Assembly: GCA_023436395.1 (NCBI GenBank)
Contig: JAEZJJ010000026.1
Location: 1-48,840, forward strand
Direction: 5' to 3'
DNA from: Bacillota bacterium
Lineage (GTDB): Bacteria > Bacillota > Clostridia > Lachnospirales > Cellulosilyticaceae
Length of the DNA stretch: 48,840 nucleotides
The number at the start of each line of letters is the position of its first letter. Within the stretch, counting starts at the first letter, position 1. This document shows, one piece after another, positions 15,808-24,383 of the stretch. Both the position numbers and the translations under genes were made by a program. The notes under the pieces were generated by a model. It was not told the origin of the DNA. It worked only from the letters and a program-made list of their open reading frames with translations, and ran no database searches.

Positions 15808-16308
15808 ATGAAAAAATTAGTTGCAGCAATGATGATATTAGTAGCATCTACAACAGCATTAGTAGGATGTGGAGCTCAAAAAACAAATACAGAGGTTAAT
15901 AGTAATACAGAGGCAGCAGTAGAAAAAGCACCATTAGAAGAGTTATTAAACCAAATGGTTGAAGGTGGAGCAGTACGTATGCCAATGCCTGTAGATGAAA
16001 CATTAGCACAAGAAGCTTATCATATTGATTTAGAAGTAGTAGAAGAGTATGCAATTGCTCAAACTGGTATTTCACCAGGACCAGGGTTAATCGTTATGGT
16101 AAAAGCAAAAGAAGGTCAATTAGACCAAGCTAAAGCGAACATGGAAGCACTTTTAGAAGCACAAGTAGGAAACGCTTTCTACCCTGCTGAACAAGAAGCA
16201 GCAGAAAAAGCTGAAATTATCGTAGAAGGTAACTATGTTGCTTTATTTATCTTAAATGATGAAGTAAAAGAATCAACTGTAAAAATGTTTACAGAATCAA
16301 CAAAATAA
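15808..16308 (+). CDS. DUF4358 family lipoprotein
   Basis: A secreted lipoprotein: residues 1-20 are a lipoprotein signal peptide ending in the lipobox ALVGC, with Cys21 as the lipidation site. A short linker rich in Asn, Thr and Glu and a compact alpha/beta domain follow. From memory the domain is DUF4358, common in Clostridia and uncharacterised. Codon use is more regular than that of its neighbours, suggesting good expression. The start follows TAGGAGGATC. The terminator at 16322-16370 closes the unit. Confidence 0.78.
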   Translation: MKKLVAAMMILVASTTALVGCGAQKTNTEVNSNTEAAVEKAPLEELLNQMVEGGAVRMPMPVDETLAQEAYHIDLEVVEEYAIAQTGISPGPGLIVMVKAKEGQLDQAKANMEALLEAQVGNAFYPAEQEAAEKAEIIVEGNYVALFILNDEVKESTVKMFTESTK

Positions 16309-16321
16309 AATTTACCTTAGG

Positions 16322-16370
16322 TGAACAATTAAAAAGCCAACTATCGCAAAATGATAGTTGGCTTTTTGGC
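16322..16370 (+). terminator. Terminator, family C copy 1
   Basis: AAAAAGCCAACTATC pairs with GATAGTTGGCTTTTT around a GCAAAAT loop. The 49 bases match 19229-19277 with two differences. The structure is self-symmetric and works in both directions. Confidence 0.9.
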
Positions 16371-16455
16371 GTTATATAGAATAAAATCATTACTAAAACG
16401 AACTATTTTACTTCTTAGAGTGTATATAGAGTGTTAACAGGAGGGAGGTAAGTCA

Positions 16456-16986
16456 GTGAAAGGCGCCATTTCAGGAGAAAAAGCACAGAAGTTATTTGAA
16501 GACTACGCAAACTACGTCTATAGAGGGGCATTATTTTTAACTCAATCAAAAGAAATAGCTGATGATATCACGCAAGAAGTATTTATGCAAGTTATCCGAA
16601 AATATCATACCTTTGATGAGAAACGGGAAATCAAACCGTGGTTATATAAAATAATGCTCAATAAAGTAAGAAACGCCATATCTCGATCTAAGTATATGGA
16701 AACCCTTGATAATATCGCAGAAGTAGTATTATCTGAGGGGATAGAAGATGATCTTATAAAGCAAGAGGAAAATAAAGCATTATGGAAGCAAATTGAGAAA
16801 TTGAGTCTAAGGACCAAAGAGGTTATCTATATGCATTATTATTTAGAGATGACTTTAGAAGAAGTAGCAGAGGTTTTAGAAATCCCCCTAGGCACATGTA
16901 AATCTAGATTAAATGCAGGACTAAATAAATTAAGGAAACACCTAAGTACAGAAGTATATGTAATGAGAGGAGGAAAGATTAGTTAA
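16456..16986 (+). CDS. ECF-type RNA polymerase sigma factor
   Basis: A two-domain extracytoplasmic-function sigma factor of 176 residues. Region 2 contains ADDITQEVFMQVIRKYHTFD (about 36-55) and PWLYKIMLNKVRN. Region 4 contains KEVIYMHYYLEMTLEEVAEVLEIPLGTCKSRLNAGL (about 122-157), the -35 recognition helix-turn-helix. The start is GTG with GGAGGGAGGT upstream. Its stop codon overlaps the start of the next gene by one base (TAATG), so it is translationally coupled to the membrane anti-sigma-like protein. A lipoprotein protease follows, giving a three-gene envelope-stress cassette. Confidence 0.88.
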   Translation: MKGAISGEKAQKLFEDYANYVYRGALFLTQSKEIADDITQEVFMQVIRKYHTFDEKREIKPWLYKIMLNKVRNAISRSKYMETLDNIAEVVLSEGIEDDLIKQEENKALWKQIEKLSLRTKEVIYMHYYLEMTLEEVAEVLEIPLGTCKSRLNAGLNKLRKHLSTEVYVMRGGKIS

Positions 16987-17996
16987 TGAATGATAAAAAA
17001 ATAAGTGAAATAATGCACCAACTATTAGATAAAGAAGAGACAAGCATTACTTTTGAACAGATATGGTCAAGTGATGGAAGATTAAAACAGAAGTACAATA
17101 AGATGAGAAAGAAAAGAAAATGGCCTATTATTTTAGTAGCTAGTCTTGTTATTATGGGAACTGTAGTAGGAGCTCAGCAAATCCTTAGGTTAGATGATAT
17201 TTCTTATGAGTTTAAAGAAGATAAGGAAGTATTAGGGACTTGGATAGCAGTAGACTTTGTAGAGGAAAAAAGTGATTTTGTACCTGGACAAAGACAATGG
17301 GTAGGTGATATATATACTCAAGCAATCATTTTTAAACCAAGAGGGAAGGTCACTATGGTTTATCAGAAGTCGGAAGAACAAAAACCTTTTCTTGAAAGGG
17401 CTAATCAGAAATGGACGAGAGGATTTATTATTAGTGAAGAAGAGCAGACAAAGTCCCGTTACTGGATAGAGGAAATAGAGGATGAAGAATATTTATTCTA
17501 TGAATGGAAAAGTGGAGATTATACATTTAGGCGTTTAGATAAGCCTTATATATACGTGCTTAAACCAGGAGAATTAGATGCAGTACAGCAAAATGCTGTA
17601 GAAAATGAAGGAAAGAGAATCAATATAGATGATATTAACATTAAGTTTGAAAATGCAGAAGAGATGCTAGGAAATTGGCAGGTAGTAGATTATGTATCAC
17701 AGATTCAGGAGTTTGATGAAAACCACATTATGATGAATCTTTACTCTGACCGATCCTTAAGTGAAATGGTTATAAATGAAAAAGGGGTGTTAGAACTAGT
17801 AACAGTAGACGGTACGCGCTTTAGAGATAGAATAAAGTGGAGTGGGCATCAAATCATTGATGAAAACGATAAAACAGTATCAAAATGTTACATAAAAGAG
17901 ATTAATGAAAAAACTTATATGTTTTATGAATGTAAAAATGGTGACTATATCTATGGCGACCAACGCCCCAGTTATTATGTTTTAGTAAAAAAATAG
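16986..17996 (+). CDS. Membrane anti-sigma-like protein with two tandem WxxVDF/YYVL domains
   Basis: Residues 1-45 are cytoplasmic and charged (the expected sigma-binding part), 46-65 form one transmembrane helix (WPIILVASLVIMGTVVG), and the rest is extracytoplasmic. The outer part holds two related modules: LGTWIAVDF to FYEWKSGDY and KPYIYVLK (about 81-190), and LGNWQVVDY to FYECKNGDY and SYYVLVKK (about 229-336). From memory this module also occurs at the C terminus of some BlaR1/M56 sensor proteins of Firmicutes. The placement supports an anti-sigma/sensor role. No recognisable zinc-binding anti-sigma domain is present, so the mechanism is inference. Confidence 0.7.
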   Translation: MNDKKISEIMHQLLDKEETSITFEQIWSSDGRLKQKYNKMRKKRKWPIILVASLVIMGTVVGAQQILRLDDISYEFKEDKEVLGTWIAVDFVEEKSDFVPGQRQWVGDIYTQAIIFKPRGKVTMVYQKSEEQKPFLERANQKWTRGFIISEEEQTKSRYWIEEIEDEEYLFYEWKSGDYTFRRLDKPYIYVLKPGELDAVQQNAVENEGKRINIDDINIKFENAEEMLGNWQVVDYVSQIQEFDENHIMMNLYSDRSLSEMVINEKGVLELVTVDGTRFRDRIKWSGHQIIDENDKTVSKCYIKEINEKTYMFYECKNGDYIYGDQRPSYYVLVKK

Positions 17997-18021
17997 AGTA
18001 GTCAGTATAAGGAGGATAGAT

Positions 18022-19200
18022 ATGCATTTCAAAATGTTAATAGTAGCATCAGTAAGTATAACTTTAGTTACAGGCTGTTCAGGGGTAGGTAAAATACAAA
18101 GTGAACAGGAGAAAACGAGGGAAGTAGAGAATATAGTGAAAGAAGAAAAAGAAGGAGAAGTAAGAGGAGATAAAGTAAAAGATGAGGGCAGTCAATATCC
18201 TGTTGGAAGTGATGTAAGAATCATACCAGGATTAGAGAAAAAAGAGATTTCGGATAAGGAATTGTCCAAAGAACTTATCTTATCTTATTGGTATAATGAA
18301 GCAACAGACTTTAAGAGCTTTGAAAAAGTAGCCAATGAAATAATGGAAGAAGGAAAGAATCCAGGTTTGGGTGTGAGAGGATTACATCAAAAGGGAATTA
18401 CTGGAGAAGGCGTAAATGTAGCCATTATTGACCAACCCATAGAATTAAATCATCCCGAATATAAGGGAAAAATAGTAGAATATAAGAACTTATGTGGTGT
18501 TGAAGGTGGGGAATCCTCTATGCATGGGCCGGCAGTGGCAAGTTTACTAGCAGGAGATACAATAGGGGTTGCTCCAAAGGTGAATATTTATTATGCAGCA
18601 GCACCATCTTGGAATGGCGATGCTGCTTATTATGCAGAGGCGCTTAAATGGATTGTAGAGTGCAATAAAGCGTTGCCTAAAGAAAAAGGTATTCATGTAG
18701 TCTCTGTATCTGCGGCCCCTTCAGGTGAAGGAAGCCCTTTTGGTAAGAATAATGAACAATGGGATGAAGCAGTGAAATTAGCTAGTGATGAAGGCATTCT
18801 TGTATTAGATTGTACTAGTACATATGGAAAGATAGGTGCTTGCTATTATGATGGAAAAGATAGAGAAAATGGAAAAACTTATAAAGCAGGTTTTAGTAGA
18901 GAAGATGGGACAGTTATGGTAAACACAAGTGTCATATTAGCTCCTGTAGGTTATCGCACTACAGCAGAAACTTATGAAAAGGGGAGTTATTCATATCAAT
19001 ATTCTGGAAGAGCAGGTTTAAGTTGGGGCATTCCATATGTAGCAGGAACCCTAGCGTTAGGATGGCAAATAGACTCGGAGCTTACAGGTGAGGAAGCTAT
19101 GGCATTATTAGATGCAACAGCCACTTTGAATCAAGAAGGAAATAAAATCATTAATCCAGTAGCTTTTGTAGAGGTAGTACAATCTAGGGTAAAGGACTAA
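18022..19200 (+). CDS. Subtilisin-like (S8) serine protease lipoprotein
   Basis: A lipoprotein of 392 residues: signal peptide with lipobox TLVTGC (Cys19) and a highly charged linker (about 20-65). An S8-type domain follows with D137 (VAIIDQP), H168 (SMHGP) and S334 (GLSWGIPYVAG). The Ser motif departs from the classic GTSMAxP, and the usual AAxGN oxyanion segment reads CTSTYG. It is therefore a divergent S8 protein that may be slow, highly specific or inactive. It is anchored outside the cell next to the anti-sigma-like protein, with 25 bases between genes. Cleaving or sensing the anti-sigma ectodomain is an attractive but unproven idea. Confidence 0.78.
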   Translation: MHFKMLIVASVSITLVTGCSGVGKIQSEQEKTREVENIVKEEKEGEVRGDKVKDEGSQYPVGSDVRIIPGLEKKEISDKELSKELILSYWYNEATDFKSFEKVANEIMEEGKNPGLGVRGLHQKGITGEGVNVAIIDQPIELNHPEYKGKIVEYKNLCGVEGGESSMHGPAVASLLAGDTIGVAPKVNIYYAAAPSWNGDAAYYAEALKWIVECNKALPKEKGIHVVSVSAAPSGEGSPFGKNNEQWDEAVKLASDEGILVLDCTSTYGKIGACYYDGKDRENGKTYKAGFSREDGTVMVNTSVILAPVGYRTTAETYEKGSYSYQYSGRAGLSWGIPYVAGTLALGWQIDSELTGEEAMALLDATATLNQEGNKIINPVAFVEVVQSRVKD

Positions 19201-19228
19201 GAATCAGTAAATTAGACTTTACTATAAA

Positions 19229-19277
19229 TGAACAATCAAAAAGCCAACTATCGCAAAATGATAGTTGGCTTTTTAGC
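19229..19277. terminator. Terminator, family C copy 2
   Basis: Same 49-base element as 16322-16370 with two base differences. It ends the sigma/anti-sigma/protease operon and, being symmetric, could also stop a minus-strand transcript coming from 19.67 kb. Confidence 0.9.
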
Positions 19278-19284
19278 ATTCCAG

Positions 19285-19665
19285 ACTCTAGCTAAACCTC
19301 TATAACAAGTAAGTAGACTTTATTTCAAGGCATAAAGTAGCTCCTCAGCACCTTCATGAGATAGAAAGCGCCTACTAAGACTTGTTATGAAAGTTTAACC
19401 CATGAGTGAGGAGCTCCTTAAAGTCTTGGTCCGGACTGTCCCTATCTAGGAAACCTTGACCTTAAGACTCTGGCTTTAACTTTATTTGTGTAAAGTATGA
19501 TGAAACAACCTATAAAAGAGCGCCTCCCTTTACCCGCTAGCGTTCGAACAATAATTCCTTAGATCCAGAGGTACCTATAACAATAGATTGAGACTTGGTC
19601 GACCCGGTCAGCGCGGTACGCTATGTTGTGGTGATTCTGCTACAGAGGTTATTTGTTTTACCTTT
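19285..19665. ncRNA. Candidate structured noncoding RNA
   Basis: About 380 bases without a usable open frame, visibly richer in G and C than the flanks and full of complementary segments. ATAACAAGT (19302-19310) pairs with ACTTGTTAT (19380-19388); AGCTCCTCA (19329-19337) pairs with TGAGGAGCT (19407-19415). These two cross as in a pseudoknot. AGTCTT/AAGACT with GGTC/GACC adds another stem. Six-base palindromes (GAGCTC, TCCGGA, CTTAAG, GCTAGC, TTCGAA, GGTACC, GTCGAC) are dense. It matches no RNA family recognised here (not tmRNA, RNase P, SRP or 6S by their conserved sequences). The symmetric terminator at 19229-19277 would suit a minus-strand transcript, but the strand is unresolved. Confidence 0.4.
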
Positions 19666-19819
19666 ACACTCTATATATGTGATGAAAAAGAGGATTCCCT
19701 AATAATTTTTTGAGAAAATATTAAATATTATAATAAAATATATTTAAAATATAAAAATTATATGTTTAAATCATTTTAGAGGACATCATCTTCAAAAGAT
19801 TCTTAAGGAGGAATGAAGG
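19666..19819. other. AT-rich stretch ahead of the glycosylase gene
   Basis: Very AT-rich (runs of TTAAATAT, TATTTAAAAT) with no open frame. It probably holds promoters, but the low complexity prevents a confident call. Confidence 0.4.
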
Positions 19820-20644
19820 ATGTTAGAGTTACCGGAATCTTTAAATATTTCGAAACAACTGAGAGAACATGTGAACGGAAAGAAGGTTGTTAGGGTATTA
19901 CCCCCTACTAAACCTCATAAGTTTTGTTGGTTTAATGGGGAACCAATAGCCTATGAGTCGGTGATTAAGGGAAGCAAAATAATAAGTGCAGAAGGATTTG
20001 GCATTTTTGTAGAGATAGGTTTTGAGAATGGTTACAAGCTATGCTTTAATGACGGAGTCAATATAAGGCTTATGAGTGAAGATAAAAAACCAAAAGATTT
20101 TCAATTGCTTATTGGATTAGAAGAAGGGGAAATACTTGTTTTCACAGTTGCCATGTATGGTGGCATTTTCTTGCATGATGGGAGTTATGACAATGAGTAT
20201 TATTTAAAAAGTAAACAAGGCCTTTTACCTATGTCTCAAGAATTTATAGCACACTATTATAGAATATTACAGGAAAGTAAGCCTACTTTAAGTGCTAAGG
20301 CGCTCCTAGCTACTGAACAAAGATTTCCTGGGATTGGCAATGGTACAGCTCAAGACATTTTATTTAGAGCAGGACTTCATCCTAAACGTAAAGTCGGTAC
20401 TTTTAGTCAAGAAGATAAAGAAAGATTACTAGAGAGTATTAAGAATGTTATATCAGAGATGATAGAAGCAGGCGGACGAGATACAGAGAAAAATATTTTG
20501 GGTAACAAAGGTGGCTATCAGGTGAAAATGTCAAAAGAAGGTATGGGGCGAGGGTGTCCTAATTGTGGTGGGGAAATTACCAAGGAGACTTACTTAGGTG
20601 GCTCCATTTACTATTGTAGTCAGTGTCAACCACTTATTAAGTAG
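19820..20644 (+). CDS. Fpg/Nei-family DNA glycosylase with altered N terminus
   Basis: This resembles formamidopyrimidine-DNA glycosylase/endonuclease VIII, which removes oxidised bases. The helix-two-turn-helix (QRFPGIGNGTAQDILFRAGL, about 169-188) and the C-terminal zinc finger (CPNCGG, then CSQCQ, about 249-271) are present. Canonical enzymes start (M)PELPE and use Pro1 as the nucleophile; here the start reads MLELPES, so Leu replaces the catalytic Pro while Glu is kept. The ATG has AAGGAGG upstream and no alternative start restores Pro. It may be a non-catalytic or re-tooled DNA-binding member. A Crp/Fnr regulator follows at 20668. Confidence 0.82.
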   Translation: MLELPESLNISKQLREHVNGKKVVRVLPPTKPHKFCWFNGEPIAYESVIKGSKIISAEGFGIFVEIGFENGYKLCFNDGVNIRLMSEDKKPKDFQLLIGLEEGEILVFTVAMYGGIFLHDGSYDNEYYLKSKQGLLPMSQEFIAHYYRILQESKPTLSAKALLATEQRFPGIGNGTAQDILFRAGLHPKRKVGTFSQEDKERLLESIKNVISEMIEAGGRDTEKNILGNKGGYQVKMSKEGMGRGCPNCGGEITKETYLGGSIYYCSQCQPLIK

Positions 20645-20667
20645 GAAAAATGGGGGGCTGAGAAGTA

Positions 20668-21237
20668 ATGGTAATGATTAGCGAATTTCTAAGTAAAGCG
20701 TTCCAAATTGAGATAGAAAAATCTTTGAGACAGTATATTGAGCAGGAAGCAAAAGTAAAAGAATTCGCTTCTAAACAAGTGATTGTGCAAGAGGGAGAAT
20801 TATCTAGGCATCTTTACTTTATCATTCAAGGAATAGTGAGAGGTTATTATATCGATGAAAAGGGGAATGACATTACAAAGTGTTTTAGGAGTGAAAAACA
20901 ATTTTTCTCTGCGGAGAGGTTTCTTACAGGCCAAAATGCTTCATTTACCATTGAGGCACTGGAAGTATGCAAGGTCATTCAATTACCTTACACATTAATT
21001 CATCAGATATTGGAGAAGAACAGTCAGTGGAAAAATGTCTTTAATAGGCTGATGGTTAATGAGATAAAAAGATTAGAAATAGAGAAAAAGAACTTAGTAC
21101 TATTAGATGCAAAGAAAAGATACGAATTTTTTTGCGACGAATATCCCGAGCTATGTGGCAGGATAGATTTACAGTACATAGCTTCCTATATAGGGATACG
21201 TCCACAATCATTAAGTCGCATAAGAAAGAATAATTAA
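20668..21237 (+). CDS. Crp/Fnr family transcriptional regulator
   Basis: An N-terminal cyclic-nucleotide-binding beta-roll (about 25-115: KQVIVQEGELSRHLYFIIQGIVRGYY) is followed by a dimer helix and a short C-terminal helix-turn-helix (IDLQYIASYIGIRPQSLSRIRK). No Cys cluster for an iron-sulfur centre is seen, so it is not a classical FNR. Length is 189 residues. The start could be ATG 20668 or ATG 20674. The next gene is a short-chain dehydrogenase in the same direction, with about 100 bases between; this pairing of regulator and oxidoreductase suggests control, which is inference. Confidence 0.82.
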   Translation: MVMISEFLSKAFQIEIEKSLRQYIEQEAKVKEFASKQVIVQEGELSRHLYFIIQGIVRGYYIDEKGNDITKCFRSEKQFFSAERFLTGQNASFTIEALEVCKVIQLPYTLIHQILEKNSQWKNVFNRLMVNEIKRLEIEKKNLVLLDAKKRYEFFCDEYPELCGRIDLQYIASYIGIRPQSLSRIRKNN

Positions 21238-21336
21238 CATAGGTGAATTACAAGACTCTTATTTTTTGTTACATTAGGCTGAACAGAAGATAGAGGTATT
21301 ACAGATAGTAATCCTCAAATAAAAGGAGTGATAGTA

Positions 21337-22083
21337 ATGAAATATGTTTTAATCACAGGGGGAACAAGTGGTATAGGGTACGAATTAGCAAGATGTTTTG
21401 CAAAAGATAATTGGGGAATCGTAATAGTAGGTTCCCATCATGAGAGACTTAAAGTAGCCAAGAAGAAGTTGGAAGAAGAATTTAAAGTTCCTATTATTAG
21501 TTGCCTACAAGATTTAAGTCAAATAGGCGCAGCAAAGCATTTATATAATCAAATAAAAGAGAAGCAGCTCGTCATAGATACATTAGTTAATAATGCAGGG
21601 TTTGGATTGGCAGGAACTACGGAGACTATAGACTTTAATAGAGACGAACAACTAATGATTCTAAATAACATTAGTTTAGTAGAGCTGTGCAAACTATTTT
21701 TAGCAGAGATGTATCAAAGAGGAAGTGGCAGAATACTAAATGTTGCATCTACAGGAGCTTTTCAACCAGGGCCTTACACAAGTACGTATTTTGCAAGTAA
21801 GGCATTTGTATTAAGTTACTCAAGGGCAGTACGTTATGAAGCTAAGGAGAAAGGGGTTACAGTTTCTGTATTATGCCCCGGAGCTACAAAGACAAATTTC
21901 TTTAAACAAGAAGGTTTTGAAACGCCAAAGTCAGCTATGTCTACAGAGAAGGTAGCTAACTATGCCTATTCTAGCTTGATGAAGAATAAGGAGATAATTA
22001 TACCTGGGTGGAAAAATAAGATACTTCCCATCATTCCTACTAGATTAAAGATGCAAGCCGTAGCAAATATGAAAAGAAAATGA
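21337..22083 (+). CDS. Short-chain dehydrogenase/reductase (SDR)
   Basis: A classical SDR with NAD(P)-binding TGGTSGIGYELA (near the N terminus), NNAGFG, and the catalytic Ser (NVASTGAFQ) plus YFASK (Tyr-x-x-x-Lys). PGATKTNFF follows the active site. The substrate is unknown; the C terminus is basic (MKRK). The ATG at 21337 has AAGGAG eight bases upstream and is chosen over the GTG at 21328. Length is 248 residues, standard. Confidence 0.88.
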   Translation: MKYVLITGGTSGIGYELARCFAKDNWGIVIVGSHHERLKVAKKKLEEEFKVPIISCLQDLSQIGAAKHLYNQIKEKQLVIDTLVNNAGFGLAGTTETIDFNRDEQLMILNNISLVELCKLFLAEMYQRGSGRILNVASTGAFQPGPYTSTYFASKAFVLSYSRAVRYEAKEKGVTVSVLCPGATKTNFFKQEGFETPKSAMSTEKVANYAYSSLMKNKEIIIPGWKNKILPIIPTRLKMQAVANMKRK

Positions 22084-22186
22084 ATTACATAAAAATCATT
22101 TTTTTATAAACATAAACCCTCCATTAAAACACCAGACTTATTTTGTGCCCTATAATAAAGATCTGTAACATAAGGAGGGATAAAAG

Positions 22187-24274
22187 ATGGATATTAATTT
22201 ATGTAGGAATGAGAAGGAATATTTGAAATTGGTTCAAGAAGAAATAAGTAAAACTATTGAGGATTTAGATACGTTAGCCGAGGAGAAGCAACGCGAAATC
22301 TTCGAAGCACACAAGTATGTAGTTCAAAATCATACAGATATGGATAGTATGGAGATTTTTACTAATAATAAAATCATCTCAAACGACATTGATAATTTAG
22401 AAAAGCGAACGGCGATTAGAAGTAGGTTGATACGCATGCAAAACAATACCTACTTTGGTAGAATTGATTTTATATTTGAGGGAGATTCTAGTGAAGAGGT
22501 AGAAGCCTATTATATTGGCCTTGGGGACTTTACTTCAGACCGTTTAAAAGAAACTCTAGTCTATGATTGGCGAGCACCTATTAGCAGTATGTATTATGAC
22601 TATGAGTTAGGTCCAGCTAGTTATAAGGCGCCTATAGGTGAGATGCATGGAGAAATCATAAAAAAGAAGCAATATAAGGTTAAGAACGGACAATTGATCT
22701 ATGAATTAGATAATGAGATGCGAATTGCAGATGAGATTCTACAAAAGGAACTGAGTCATAATGTGGATAACAAAATGAAGAATATTGTAACTACTATTCA
22801 AAAGGAACAAAATGCCATAGTAAGAAATGATAAAGCACGCATTATGGTTGTACAAGGAATAGCAGGTTCTGGAAAAACTTCTGTTGCACTACATCGTATT
22901 GCTTATTTGATTTATCAAAATCGTGGGCAGTTAAGTGCAAGTGATATCTTGATTATTTCTCCAAATCCTATTTTCTCAGATTATATTTCAAACGTCCTTC
23001 CTGAACTAGGAGAAGAAAATATAAAGCAATATAGTTTAGAGGAACTAATAGAAGAGGAGCTTAGAGATGTGGTTAAAACAGAATCTAAGTTTGAGCAAAT
23101 AGAATTTTTACTTAATGAGGGGCAAGGGGATACCAACCGTAAGAAAAATATAGATTATAAACAAGGGGAGGCCTTTTACCAATTACTTCAAAGATTTATC
23201 AATGAATTTGCAGATTATTGCATGGTCTTTAAAGATATTAATCTAGAGGGAATGACCCTTACAAAAGAAGAATTAAAGCATCATTTTTGCTATAGGTTTT
23301 CTGGTTATCCTATTTTAACAAGAGGAGATGAGATAGTAAGCTACTTGTCTGGAAATAGTGAAGATTACCAAGGTAGAAAGCTTACAAAAGATATGAGGAA
23401 AGTCCTAAGGGCTAAACTTCAATCTATGTACAAGGAAACAGATTTAATAGGAATCTATAGGTATTTTATTAAGTGGTGTAGTGAGATGCAGGAACTAGAC
23501 TTTGAGTTAGAGGTAAATAGGGAGTGTTTAGCTTATGAAGATGTATTTCCTCTGCTCTATCTTAAATATGCTTTAAGTGGTTCTAGGGTGAATAATAATG
23601 TCAAGCACCTTGTAGTAGATGAGATGCAGGATTATACTCGAGTTGAATTTGAAATACTCAAGAAGTTATTTAACTGTAAGATGACGATTTTAGGAGATAT
23701 TTATCAAGTGCTAGAACCGAAACCATGTACAGTTATTGAAACCTTAGAAGATGTCTTTAAGGAGATAGAACTCATAAGACTTAATAGAACCTATCGTTCC
23801 ACCTTTGAAATTGCTACCTTCGGGAAGAATATGATTCAGCAAACAGAGATGATTCCTTTTGAAAGGCATGGAGAAACACCAAAGTTCAAGGTAAGTAAGT
23901 CTTATAAGGAAATGTTAGAGCTTATAAGAGCAGACTTAAAAGCGTTGGATTTGGAGGAGTATACCTCAGTAGCTATTATTTGTAAGACTAAAGCAGAGGT
24001 TGAAAAGCTTTACTCACATCTAAATGGCCATATAGAGGTTAATCTACTTACGGAGCAAAGTAAAACCTTTATCTCAGGAATAATCATTACAACTTCCTAC
24101 CTAGCAAAAGGTCTAGAATTTGATGTGGTATTTGTTCCAAGTGTAAATAAGGAATATTATCATACACCAATAGATAAGCAAATACTTTACGTAGCATGTA
24201 CAAGGGCACTTCATGTGTTACAACTATATAGTTATAGTGAACTTTCAGATTTTGCGAGGAATGATTTTGTTTAA
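22187..24274 (+). CDS. helD: UvrD-like helicase/ATPase, HelD type (RNA polymerase recycling)
   Basis: A superfamily 1 motor ATPase of 695 residues. The N-terminal coiled coil (about 1-110) that inserts into RNA polymerase in HelD comes first, then a YDWRAPISSMYYDYELG segment diagnostic of the HelD group. Walker A is GIAGSGKTSVALHR (about 223-236), Walker B is VVDEMQDYTRVE (about 476-487), and motif VI is YVACTRALHVLQLY near the C terminus. HelD frees stalled RNA polymerase from DNA and nucleic acids. The start follows AAGGAGGG. The hairpin at 24332-24368 ends it. Confidence 0.87.
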   Translation: MDINLCRNEKEYLKLVQEEISKTIEDLDTLAEEKQREIFEAHKYVVQNHTDMDSMEIFTNNKIISNDIDNLEKRTAIRSRLIRMQNNTYFGRIDFIFEGDSSEEVEAYYIGLGDFTSDRLKETLVYDWRAPISSMYYDYELGPASYKAPIGEMHGEIIKKKQYKVKNGQLIYELDNEMRIADEILQKELSHNVDNKMKNIVTTIQKEQNAIVRNDKARIMVVQGIAGSGKTSVALHRIAYLIYQNRGQLSASDILIISPNPIFSDYISNVLPELGEENIKQYSLEELIEEELRDVVKTESKFEQIEFLLNEGQGDTNRKKNIDYKQGEAFYQLLQRFINEFADYCMVFKDINLEGMTLTKEELKHHFCYRFSGYPILTRGDEIVSYLSGNSEDYQGRKLTKDMRKVLRAKLQSMYKETDLIGIYRYFIKWCSEMQELDFELEVNRECLAYEDVFPLLYLKYALSGSRVNNNVKHLVVDEMQDYTRVEFEILKKLFNCKMTILGDIYQVLEPKPCTVIETLEDVFKEIELIRLNRTYRSTFEIATFGKNMIQQTEMIPFERHGETPKFKVSKSYKEMLELIRADLKALDLEEYTSVAIICKTKAEVEKLYSHLNGHIEVNLLTEQSKTFISGIIITTSYLAKGLEFDVVFVPSVNKEYYHTPIDKQILYVACTRALHVLQLYSYSELSDFARNDFV

Positions 24275-24331
24275 AAAGTCAAAAGGGAATTTTGTACAAA
24301 ATAATAAGGCCTTAGCGTAGGTGAAAATAGT

Positions 24332-24368
24332 GAAAGCACAGACTATCTGATTTATAGTCTGTGCTTTC
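24332..24368. terminator. Bidirectional terminator between helD and the membrane-protein operon
   Basis: GAAAGCACAGACTAT (24332-24346) pairs perfectly with ATAGTCTGTGCTTTC (24354-24368). It lies between convergent genes. Confidence 0.8.
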
Positions 24369-24383
24369 GTGTTAATACATTTT

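Noticed and set aside
19285..19665. tmRNA, RNase P RNA, SRP RNA or 6S RNA
   Set aside because: None of the conserved sequences of these RNAs (for example a 3' GGTTCGATTCC arm, GAGGAAAGTCC, or an SRP GGTCAGGTCCGGAAGGAAGC loop) is present on either strand.
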